Source of the DNA: Thermoplasmata archaeon
Lineage (GTDB): Archaea > Thermoplasmatota > Thermoplasmata > Thermoplasmatales > Thermoplasmataceae
Length of the DNA stretch: 10,664 nt
Direction of reading: 5' to 3'
Assembly: GCA_021804185.1 (NCBI GenBank)
Contig: JAJZKL010000008.1
Span: 1-10,664 of the forward strand
The position numbers and the translations under genes are program-made. A model generated the notes under the pieces. The model had not been told where the DNA came from. It worked only from the letters and a program-made list of their open reading frames with translations, and made no database searches. Each line of letters starts with the position of its first letter. Position 1 is the first letter of the stretch. Of the stretch, positions 1-5,895 are shown piece after piece.

Positions 1-728
1 CTGTTTTCCAGAAATGCGTTTATGATGAACCAGACAGCAAATGAAAGAACCAGAAATCCAAGGACAGCATAAATGTAGTATGTCTGCACACCGTACACCT
101 TGAGTATATCAGGAAGGCTCTGGAAAGTGAATGTCAGAAAATAGATGGCAGAAAATGCAGCCAGTGCAGTGTTTGCAACCCACATTGAAAGCCTTGAGAT
201 GAAATATGTCACAGAGTTTTTACCGACACCGATCCTTAGGAATCCAGGGCCGCCAACGGAATCTATCTTATTTTTCTCAGTATAGACATACATGTAGGAA
301 TATACCCAGGCTATCCCCAGTGATATGAGGCCGGCGATAACGAGAGAAACAACGCTTACAATAGCATACTGCACTATGTTTACAGGTAGAATGATAAACA
401 GTGGTGAGCCTATAGTGGTCCCTATTCCAATGGCAAGAAGTGTGACAAAACCATAAGTTGGCCTAGCCCTGACCGTCCTTACCGGTCTCTTGAATTTGAT
501 CCTCAGGGATTCTGGAAATATGGAAACCAGTGCCAGGCCGGATATAAGGCCGGCCATCAGGGCGAATATCTGAATTGTGAGCGGAAGCCTCAGGGTAGTC
601 GATGATATCCTCTTAAGGGCTTCCCCCATAATGAGAGCGGAAACCCCTGCAAATATTGCTCCAAGTACAACTGTCAGGTACTTGAAAGATATGACGATAA
701 TTCTCAGGTCCTTTCGATTGTTGAACAT
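1..728 (-). CDS. APC-superfamily amino acid permease, N-terminal part (cut at left edge)
   Basis: The reading frame begins at an ATG at 728 and stays open to the window edge, giving 242 complete codons. The visible part has about six hydrophobic helices. The third contains GIGTTIGSPLF, which resembles the unwound glycine-rich TM1 segment that binds the substrate amine and carboxylate in APC transporters. The following helix and loop end in VGGPGFLRIGVG, like the APC TM2-TM3 region. Two extra helices precede this core, so the protein may carry an N-terminal extension. It would act in the cytoplasmic membrane as an amino acid or amine symporter; the substrate cannot be told. The start lies 6 bases after the stop of the upstream membrane-protein gene, with no Shine-Dalgarno sequence, which suggests translational coupling. 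The two frames are identical in phase, separated only by TGA and two codons. The family assignment rests on motif resemblance and is moderate. Confidence 0.62.
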   Translation of the reverse strand, partial: MFNNRKDLRIIVISFKYLTVVLGAIFAGVSALIMGEALKRISSTTLRLPLTIQIFALMAGLISGLALVSIFPESLRIKFKRPVRTVRARPTYGFVTLLAIGIGTTIGSPLFIILPVNIVQYAIVSVVSLVIAGLISLGIAWVYSYMYVYTEKNKIDSVGGPGFLRIGVGKNSVTYFISRLSMWVANTALAAFSAIYFLTFTFQSLPDILKVYGVQTYYIYAVLGFLVLSFAVWFIINAFLEN

Positions 729-734
729 ATTAAA

Positions 735-1214
735 TCAGGAGGTTAAGCCTGAGTCCTCCAGAGTGTTGGCAGCAACCTTGAGTATGGCAAAGGCCCCAAT
801 TATAAGCGTGGCACCCAGCACAAAGAGAAGAAGGGCAAGCAGTGAGGTTATGAATGGCCCTGGATGCAGTAGTGTGACCCGTTCAGAGAAGTAATTCAGA
901 AATGTCTGGGGATTGTCATATGCGTAGAAAGATGGCACTATCAGGCCTAGGCTCAGGAATATAAGAATCCCTGCCATCGCGATCTCACCAACTGCAATGA
1001 TGAATGACCATAGGGAGCTCTTCCTGAATCTTCTCGATAGAAGAGATAGGAACTCCTGTACATCAAGATCCTTGGCTCCGGCGATTTTTCCCAGTGCTCT
1101 TTGGTTGTACTCACTGTTATTCTGGGAAAGAACAGCAACTGCTTTGATGTCCAGAACCAGCTGATCGAGCAAACTGTCAAATGAGTCCCTGGTTTTTTCC
1201 TCTTCCGTGTCCAC
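735..1214 (-). CDS. Small membrane protein with cytoplasmic N-terminal domain and two transmembrane helices
   Basis: This 159-residue protein was not recognised. Residues 1-66 are polar, charged and probably helical. Two strong hydrophobic segments follow at about 69-95 and 120-148, joined by a loop of about 25 residues containing aromatic residues and prolines. The C-terminus is short and polar. The start is a GTG at 1214, chosen because an in-frame TGA lies just upstream (TGA TCA TTC GTG) and because a TATA-like element sits about 29 bases before it, which fits a leaderless transcript. The stop is 6 bases before the ATG of the permease gene, so the two are probably co-transcribed. The pairing suggests an accessory or partner protein for the transporter, but that is inference from position only. 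Confidence 0.75.
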   Translation of the reverse strand: MDTEEEKTRDSFDSLLDQLVLDIKAVAVLSQNNSEYNQRALGKIAGAKDLDVQEFLSLLSRRFRKSSLWSFIIAVGEIAMAGILIFLSLGLIVPSFYAYDNPQTFLNYFSERVTLLHPGPFITSLLALLLFVLGATLIIGAFAILKVAANTLEDSGLTS

Positions 1215-1241
1215 GAATGATCACAACCAATAGAGAGAGTG

Positions 1242-1250
1242 GTTAAAAAC
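1242..1250 (-). promoter_or_regulatory. Probable TATA box for the GTG-start membrane-protein/permease operon
   Basis: Read on the minus strand, the element is GTTTTTAAC, centred about 30 bases before the GTG at 1214. Archaeal TATA boxes lie about 26-27 bases before the transcription start, so the mRNA would begin within a few bases of the start codon. No Shine-Dalgarno sequence is visible, which agrees with a leaderless message. Confidence 0.45.
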
Positions 1251-1286
1251 AGTTGCGATGAGGCTCAGCGTGTCTGAAAGAAACTG

Positions 1287-1293
1287 AAAAAAA
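1287..1293 (-). terminator. Poly-T terminator after the CxCxxC membrane-protein gene
   Basis: A run of seven T residues on the minus strand lies 20 bases beyond the stop codon at 1313. Archaeal RNA polymerase terminates at such T tracts without needing a hairpin. The site separates the cupredoxin/membrane-protein operon from the next minus-strand transcription unit, whose own TATA-like element lies immediately downstream. Confidence 0.5.
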
Positions 1294-1312
1294 GGTACGG
1301 CACCCTTCAGGC

Positions 1313-2794
1313 TCAGATATGATTCTGCGCCTTTAAAGCCCTATTCCTGAATCCGGATCTGTGATCGGATAATATGAATTTTCCACTGAAGAATTCTGCT
1401 ATTGTGGATTGTGTTACAACCCACATCAGGGGGACCATTGTACCCCATACAGCGATTTCGAATACAAGAACTGATGACAGGCTGAAGAAAGGCCACGGGT
1501 TTATTCTGTATTCAAGCCCGAGATAGAATATGAGAAGGCTGAAAATTCCCATGGAAATTGAAAGAGTTTCGCTCACCAGATATCCTCTGGGCAAAACCTT
1601 CCTGATGGCACCAACAGCAAGACCTCCTGAAATTGTTGAGAGGGACATGGCAGCAAATGCCGGGAAACTGTTCAGTGCGAGGTTAGCAAGTAAAGGGTCA
1701 AACCATACAAAGACTGCGAATGTTCCAGCGAATAGAATGGGAATGGTCCACAATTTCCTGCTCTTAAGAATGTATCCCCCATAAAGAGAACCTATTAGAT
1801 AACCAAGAAAAGCTCCTGCCATTGATGTTCCAAATATGAATAGCGGTGTCCGGAAATACCCCAGATAAACAGCAAGTGTACTTACCGTTGGAAGAGTTAT
1901 GAGTCCAGCATACAGAATCGCTCTGGCTATTGTATTGACATATCCGGTTAATTTTCCATAGAATACTGGATAGCTGCTCTTCACAACCCAGAAAATAAGG
2001 TTTGTTATCAGAAGGAATATCCAGCTTTCAAGGATAAGAGGGATCATGCCAATAGTGACTATGGCAGCCGCCACTGACGGAAGAAGTCCTATACATCCTT
2101 CACACTGGCAGGAGAGGGCTCCGGCGATCCCCTGTACTCCGGAAACAGCCATGCCTGAATTCCCACTCCTTGAAAGGATTCTGAATATTCCGTAAAAATT
2201 GTCTACTGCAAGTATCGAAATTGAGGTGAATATCAGTATGATCAAAGGACTCACTGTAAGTGTAACTATGGAGCCGTAAATGTTCACTCCATAGCTGTAT
2301 ATCCAGGGCAGTGGTTGGCCGGGAAAGATGAATATGTATTTCAACGGAATCACTGTAACGGATGCGCTGGATGGCTGCGAAATGAACTGCAGGGATTCGC
2401 CTAGATAGTACATAAACATGGAGAATGCCATATATGCAAGAAATGATGCATAACTTTTCCTGGTCCAGTTAATGCTCAACAGCGAGAACACAAGAATTAT
2501 GATGGCAAATACCAGATATGATGGATAGTACAGGAATAACATTACCATTAGCGAAGAATTGAATACCTGTAAATAGCTGAAATACCTTGAAATTCTCAAA
2601 TCAAGGTATTCTGTAATGGCAAATATAATAGGAACGGAAATGAAAAATGATGCCGGAATAAGAAAGTACATTAATCCGCGGTCGTCTATGAGAATTGAAT
2701 GGTTTAGGGCCGGAATGAAAAGGATAGCAGTTAACACACCCTCAATTAATGATAGGTCAATCCCTAAATTATTTTTCCCAGTCATTCCAGCCAT
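1313..2794 (-). CDS. Polytopic membrane protein with CxCxxC motif, partner of a cupredoxin
   Basis: This 493-residue protein was not recognised. It is almost entirely hydrophobic, with about 12-13 likely transmembrane helices. Near its middle, at the edge of a helix, is CQCEGC (Cys 229, 231 and 234; bases 2093-2110). That is a CxCxxC arrangement that could hold a metal such as copper or form a dithiol pair. A short basic tail follows the last helix. The frame is open further upstream, but an ATG at 2794 is chosen because AGGTGG follows the TAA of the preceding gene directly and lies 8 bases before it. The earlier ATG at 2839 and a codon at 2866 would overlap the preceding gene and lack a visible ribosome-binding site. 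It follows the secreted cupredoxin gene by 14 bases, so both are probably made together. A role in membrane electron transfer or copper handling is inferred only from this context; a transporter is equally possible. Confidence 0.8.
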   Translation of the reverse strand: MAGMTGKNNLGIDLSLIEGVLTAILFIPALNHSILIDDRGLMYFLIPASFFISVPIIFAITEYLDLRISRYFSYLQVFNSSLMVMLFLYYPSYLVFAIIILVFSLLSINWTRKSYASFLAYMAFSMFMYYLGESLQFISQPSSASVTVIPLKYIFIFPGQPLPWIYSYGVNIYGSIVTLTVSPLIILIFTSISILAVDNFYGIFRILSRSGNSGMAVSGVQGIAGALSCQCEGCIGLLPSVAAAIVTIGMIPLILESWIFLLITNLIFWVVKSSYPVFYGKLTGYVNTIARAILYAGLITLPTVSTLAVYLGYFRTPLFIFGTSMAGAFLGYLIGSLYGGYILKSRKLWTIPILFAGTFAVFVWFDPLLANLALNSFPAFAAMSLSTISGGLAVGAIRKVLPRGYLVSETLSISMGIFSLLIFYLGLEYRINPWPFFSLSSVLVFEIAVWGTMVPLMWVVTQSTIAEFFSGKFILSDHRSGFRNRALKAQNHI

Positions 2795-2802
2795 ATCTTC
2801 CG

Positions 2803-2808
2803 CCACCT
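2803..2808 (-). promoter_or_regulatory. Ribosome binding site that fixes the start at 2794
   Basis: AGGTGG on the minus strand begins immediately after the TAA stop of the cupredoxin gene and ends 8 bases before the ATG at 2794. It complements the anti-Shine-Dalgarno CCTCC region reasonably well. It supports the shorter start over upstream in-frame candidates inside the preceding gene. Confidence 0.6.
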
Positions 2809-3483
2809 TTAGCTCACTATTACGCTGCCCATCATCCATCCCTGGGTAGACATTGCTCCTTCCCATCCATTAGCGCCAGAGCCACAGGGGGCATTACATT
2901 GCCAGTTGTAGGTTCCAGACTGGGATGAGGTGAAATGAAGATCAGCAACCACTGTTGATGACGGAGGTATTGGTATATTCAGATTCAGCCCCGATACTGT
3001 GAATGTGTGTGAAACACTGTAGGGAGGGAATGCCGAAACGGTAGATCCTCCGCTGAACCTTGATGAGGTTGAATTTACGTTTGTGTTGTTTATGACCTTT
3101 ACCACATTGCCTACCGTGCCATTTACGTCATACAGGGAAGCCTGCCCTGCACCGTCTCCGATATTATTCTGCGCCTGCCCAAGTGGATATGCGGTTCCAT
3201 TGTCATAACATATGATTGTCAGAGTAATGTTCTCATTGTCTGGGAATGTTATTGTTGATGTTGATTTAAGAGACCCGTTCTGAAGAAGATAATAATGCGG
3301 CTGCTGCCCAATTGATGAATTGTAATAATTCTCGGTGGTGATTACCAGGGTTATAGCCACAGGGCCGGATGGCCCTGAACTCTGAATATGGGCCGGATGC
3401 GTGATATTCAATGATATCCCGTATGCACCGGCCATTACAGCAATGACCACAAGAGCTATGAACAGTTTCTTACCTATTTCCAT
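2809..3483 (-). CDS. Secreted or membrane-anchored cupredoxin-like protein with CuA-type Cys loop
   Basis: This 224-residue protein starts with a basic tip and one hydrophobic segment (about residues 6-25), a signal peptide or anchor that puts the rest outside the cell. The C-terminal part (about 150-224) looks like a cupredoxin barrel: a first-ligand motif SHTFTV (His159), then GTYNWQCNAPCG (Cys196 and Cys200), then GWMMG (Met217/218) and a final beta strand. Cys-x3-Cys-Gly recalls the CuA loop of cytochrome oxidase subunit II. However, the histidine usually found between the second Cys and the Met is missing, and the loop is longer. The middle of the protein is polar, and there are eight N-x-S/T sequons (Asn 26, 55, 69, 85, 95, 121, 132, 137), as expected for a glycosylated surface protein of an acidophile. 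It probably binds copper and carries electrons or senses/stores copper; which of these is not settled by the sequence. It leads an operon with the CxCxxC membrane protein and is divergent from a Bat-type regulator. Confidence 0.78.
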   Translation of the reverse strand: MEIGKKLFIALVVIAVMAGAYGISLNITHPAHIQSSGPSGPVAITLVITTENYYNSSIGQQPHYYLLQNGSLKSTSTITFPDNENITLTIICYDNGTAYPLGQAQNNIGDGAGQASLYDVNGTVGNVVKVINNTNVNSTSSRFSGGSTVSAFPPYSVSHTFTVSGLNLNIPIPPSSTVVADLHFTSSQSGTYNWQCNAPCGSGANGWEGAMSTQGWMMGSVIVS

Positions 3484-3506
3484 TTTTATCGAATGTAAAT
3501 CTGAAG

Positions 3507-3517
3507 TTAATATATAT
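3507..3517 (-). promoter_or_regulatory. TATA box of the cupredoxin operon
   Basis: The minus strand reads ATATATATTAA here, a strong archaeal TATA box. Its centre is about 29 bases before the ATG at 3483, placing the transcription start at or just before the start codon. No Shine-Dalgarno sequence precedes the ATG, so the mRNA is probably leaderless. Confidence 0.65.
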
Positions 3518-3525
3518 CATTCTAA

Positions 3526-3539
3526 CCTTACTATTAAGG
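3526..3539. promoter_or_regulatory. CCTTA-N4-TAAGG inverted repeat in the divergent promoter region
   Basis: This perfect 5-base inverted repeat, CCTTActatTAAGG, sits just upstream of the cupredoxin TATA box, where an archaeal activator would bind. TAACCTTA at 3523-3530 is repeated in the same orientation at 3588-3595, just before the regulator's start codon. The 12-base string ACTATTAAGGGA (3530-3541) recurs at 4294-4305 before the next gene. A binding site for the neighbouring HTH_10 protein is an inference. Confidence 0.35.
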
Positions 3540-3566
3540 GAGCATGTCACATCCGTGTTCAATGCG

Positions 3567-3581
3567 GATAAAGTTTATCAT
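3567..3581 (+). promoter_or_regulatory. TATA box with overlapping palindrome for the HTH_10 regulator
   Basis: GATAAAGTTTATC (3567-3579) is a palindrome around a single central base. Its right half, TTTATCAT, is a plausible TATA box centred about 28 bases before the ATG at 3606. This would give a leaderless or nearly leaderless transcript. A palindrome on the TATA box is a typical place for a repressor, so autoregulation is possible. Confidence 0.45.
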
Positions 3582-3605
3582 ATGTTGTAACCTTATCATT
3601 TGCCA

Positions 3606-4223
3606 ATGCCGAGAAAAAAATCTTCAATTGACACCCTTATCGAGGTGAGCAGGGAGGACTGCAAGGTAACCAATCTTGTCTATTCAAAAAAATTCAAAGC
3701 AGAGGTAATGAGGCTCAAGATTGGAGGAGAAGTCACAATTCACAGAATTATCTGCCAGAGCGACAAAGAAAAGATTCTTGAAGAGCTCCGGAAAAACGGC
3801 ATTTCCAGTTCTGAAGTCGGGAAGAATTCAATCTGGGCTAGGAGTGAAAGCTGTTCCAGCTGTGCTTTTCTGTCTAAGGAGAATATAATTATAACGGGAA
3901 GCAGGTCATACAACAGAACAAGGCTATCTTACAGATTCAAAGCTCCATCGATGGCGTATGTAAGAAACCTGAATTCAAGACTTGAGGAAAAGGGATTCGC
4001 TCCTCTTCTGGTAGAGGCAAATGAGGAGACCAACTCAGATCTGACTGAAAGGGAGCAGGAGATAATTGAGATCGCCTTCAGGAAGGGATATTACGATTCT
4101 GACCGGAAAATTTCCATGAAGGAGCTTGCAAAGGAACTAAAGGTTTCAGTGCCTTCCCTGTCTGATGTTCTGAGGAGAGGGACAAGAAAGATTGTTAAGG
4201 ATTATGTTGAGAACCATCTGTGA
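3606..4223 (+). CDS. Bat-type HTH_10 transcriptional regulator with CxxC
   Basis: This 205-residue protein carries at its C-terminus (about 146-200) the HTH_10 domain of the bacterio-opsin-activator (Bat) family. It begins LTEREQEIIEIAFRKGYYD, followed by the helix-turn-helix with ISMKELAKELKVSVPSLSDV. The N-terminal part is a presumed sensory domain with Cys19, Cys50 and a Cys83-Ser-Ser-Cys86 pair, which could bind a metal or respond to redox state. It acts in the cytoplasm as a DNA-binding protein. The ATG at 3606 is preferred over an in-frame TTG at 3600 because the likely TATA box places the transcription start close to it. The gene is divergent from the cupredoxin operon across about 120 bases with repeated CCTTA/TAAGG elements, so control of that operon, perhaps in response to copper or redox, is a reasonable inference. 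The family call is firm; the signal is not known. Confidence 0.88.
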   Translation: MPRKKSSIDTLIEVSREDCKVTNLVYSKKFKAEVMRLKIGGEVTIHRIICQSDKEKILEELRKNGISSSEVGKNSIWARSESCSSCAFLSKENIIITGSRSYNRTRLSYRFKAPSMAYVRNLNSRLEEKGFAPLLVEANEETNSDLTEREQEIIEIAFRKGYYDSDRKISMKELAKELKVSVPSLSDVLRRGTRKIVKDYVENHL

Positions 4224-4267
4224 AACTCTTCTATCATTTGTTTGTGCATGAAATGTTTGTAATAGAT

Positions 4268-4285
4268 ATTGATCAATCATTTTTT
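4268..4285 (+). terminator. Palindrome plus T tract after the regulator gene
   Basis: The perfect palindrome ATTGATCAAT (4268-4277) is followed after two bases by six T residues (4280-4285). It lies about 45-60 bases past the regulator's stop codon. The T run is enough for archaeal termination. The palindrome might instead be an operator for the next gene, whose probable TATA element starts a few bases further on. Confidence 0.35.
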
Positions 4286-4290
4286 CAATA

Positions 4291-4305
4291 AAAACTATTA
4301 AGGGA
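4291..4305 (+). promoter_or_regulatory. Probable promoter element of the coiled-coil/DCC operon
   Basis: The AT-rich stretch AAAACTATTAAGGGA lies about 50 bases before the ATG at 4352. A TATA box here would start the mRNA near 4322-4326, leaving a short leader. That fits the clear GGAGG ribosome-binding site at 4340-4344, 7 bases before the ATG. The last 12 bases also occur at 3530-3541 in the cupredoxin/regulator promoter region, which hints at shared control. Confidence 0.4.
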
Positions 4306-4351
4306 TAAGTCACTCAGGTAATTGCGCTGAATCAAACAGGGAGGAAAATAA

Positions 4352-5506
4352 ATGACAGACCAGGTAAATGATGAATCATTGCGGGTATTGCGTTCAGTCT
4401 TCTATGACCTTTTTGATTCGGTGATCTATGCCCGCAGGGCATCTGATGCCTCCAAGGACCTGGAAAGCCTTCGGGCCGGTGAAAATGACAGAAAGAAAAG
4501 GGTTGACCAGCTGCAGTCTGATCTCGTTGGCCTTATTAATGTATACAGCCAGGAGGAGAAGAGTGCATTTTTTCAGGGAATAAAGGAGACCCTTATGAAG
4601 TTCATTTCAGCTACCCTGGACGATTTCAAGAAAAAAATCGCCCCCTCTAACAGTGATCAGATAGCAGCAAAGGAAGAGGAGGTCAAAGCATATAGGGCTA
4701 AGGGCATCAGGGCAATAGAAGTATTTCTTTCAAGAAATTATATTCCTGTAAATGATAGTGAGGTGTCCCTTAAATTCCAGAATGGAGGCTATGAGTGCCG
4801 CTATCGTGCAAACTGTCCTAAGGATCTGGAATACGAGTTCCTTCTTGACACATCTGAGGTGGAATTTCTAAGGTCCAGGCTATTCCCATCGTCATTCCAG
4901 AAAGGCATAAGAGTCCCAGTGAGGCTTGGGAAAAGCTGGATGAGCAAGGATCCCGTCCCCGATTTTGAACGCCTTGATGAATATTACATATCATCTTCTA
5001 ATCTTTCAAGCGGTGACCTGTTCATTAAACTGACCCATGATGAAGCTGGTTCTGAGATCAGGATTCACCAGACAAATGCTGACGTGAGCTCTTTTCTGGA
5101 GGTTGAATACCAGGACTCACTGGGCAAAGTTTCTGTAACATCGGAACCGGCGCTGAATGGCAATCTGGAAAGAGACGGCATACTGACGATTTGCAGACAG
5201 ATGAGAAACAGCCTTGAAATGCTTAAGGAGAAGAAGCTTCGAATTTCCTCTCTGGTTCTCAGGGAGACTAATGTTCTCGAAACTCAAAACTATTCTTCCA
5301 TGATAACAACAATAGTTGAGATCCTTCTGCCCGCCATAAAAGAGGCTTTCGCAACTGTGATAACTGGTTCACTCAAACCTGCGGATCAGCAGATCATATC
5401 AAAGGATCAGATACTGGACAGGCTCAAGTTAGTGCCTGATATAGCGCCAGCAATCACAGCAATGTTAGGGTTTCAGGGATTGCTTGACGGAATGGGGACA
5501 AATTGA
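4352..5506 (+). CDS. Unrecognised 384-residue coiled-coil protein
   Basis: I do not recognise a family. The N-terminal third (about 10-125) is helical and highly charged, with heptad-like stretches such as KDLESLRAGENDRKKRVDQLQ and QIAAKEEEVKAYRAKG that suggest coiled coil. A middle region (about 130-265) alternates hydrophobic and polar residues like a beta-rich domain, containing YECRYRANC and several SLEVEY/EIRIHQ-type strands. The C-terminal part returns to helices, with a moderately hydrophobic stretch at about 314-342 (MITTIVEILLPAIKEAFATVITG) that is amphipathic rather than a clear membrane segment. No signal peptide is present, so a cytoplasmic location is likely. The start is secured by GGAGG 7 bases upstream. 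The DCC-family gene follows after 11 bases, so the two probably form one operon. Confidence 0.8.
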   Translation: MTDQVNDESLRVLRSVFYDLFDSVIYARRASDASKDLESLRAGENDRKKRVDQLQSDLVGLINVYSQEEKSAFFQGIKETLMKFISATLDDFKKKIAPSNSDQIAAKEEEVKAYRAKGIRAIEVFLSRNYIPVNDSEVSLKFQNGGYECRYRANCPKDLEYEFLLDTSEVEFLRSRLFPSSFQKGIRVPVRLGKSWMSKDPVPDFERLDEYYISSSNLSSGDLFIKLTHDEAGSEIRIHQTNADVSSFLEVEYQDSLGKVSVTSEPALNGNLERDGILTICRQMRNSLEMLKEKKLRISSLVLRETNVLETQNYSSMITTIVEILLPAIKEAFATVITGSLKPADQQIISKDQILDRLKLVPDIAPAITAMLGFQGLLDGMGTN

Positions 5507-5517
5507 GATAAAGTTGT

Positions 5518-5886
5518 ATGGAGAAGTATACTGTTTTCTATGACGAATTCTGCCCTTTCTGCAATTTCTCAGTGAAACTGCTGAGAAGATTCGATGTACT
5601 GCACAGGATGTTTTTCCAGGGAATGGCAGAATACTCAAAGAAAAACCGGATTTCTGTCGACGATATGATGAATTCCGGTATTCAGGTAGAGACTCCAGAT
5701 GGAAAGAAATATTTCCGGATGAGGGCCATTGCCCTTATCACATTACGCTCTCCTCCTCTTTTTCTGCTCTCCCTTATGACAGATTTAATTGTTGTGGCAG
5801 GACTTGGGGAAAGTGTCTATGAGCTTGTGGCGAGCAGAAGATACAGTATCCCCATACCAGGAAATCATGTTTTAAGGAAGCATTAA
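5518..5886 (+). CDS. DCC-family (DUF393) thiol-disulfide oxidoreductase-like protein
   Basis: This 122-residue protein has the hallmark of the DCC/DUF393 family at its N-terminus: VFYDEFCPFCNFSVKLLRRFD, with Asp9, Cys12 and Cys15 forming the D-x2-CxxC signature in a thioredoxin-like setting. The C-terminal half shows the family's hydrophobic segment (about 71-97) and the closing YELVASRRYSIP. Length is normal for the family. The CxxC pair suggests dithiol-disulfide exchange; substrate and partner are unknown. It has only a weak ribosome-binding site and begins 11 bases after the coiled-coil protein gene, suggesting co-translation with it. Its 3' end faces the thiI gene with only 9 bases between stop codons. 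Confidence 0.85.
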   Translation: MEKYTVFYDEFCPFCNFSVKLLRRFDVLHRMFFQGMAEYSKKNRISVDDMMNSGIQVETPDGKKYFRMRAIALITLRSPPLFLLSLMTDLIVVAGLGESVYELVASRRYSIPIPGNHVLRKH

Positions 5887-5895
5887 AGGACAGTA

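Noticed and set aside
577..894. 105-residue plus-strand open frame across the permease/membrane-protein junction
   Set aside because: It is antisense to two membrane-protein genes whose hydrophobic helices are coherent, and it reads as a low-quality shadow product.
2795..2866. Extended N-terminus for the CxCxxC membrane protein
   Set aside because: The extra 24 residues are polar, most of them lie inside the cupredoxin gene, and the AGGTGG site directly before the ATG at 2794 supports the shorter form.
3562..3648. Possible 28-codon Cys-rich upstream reading frame (starting MRIKFIICCNLIICQC) before the regulator
   Set aside because: A TATA-like TATTAA at 3533-3537 would make it leaderless, but it overlaps the regulator start out of frame, and a short frame of this kind is easily produced by chance without conservation evidence.
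4224..4351. tRNA or small RNA gene between the regulator and the coiled-coil gene
   Set aside because: No cloverleaf, GTTC-type T-loop or box C/D motifs were seen; the stretch is explained by a T tract, a promoter element and a ribosome-binding site.
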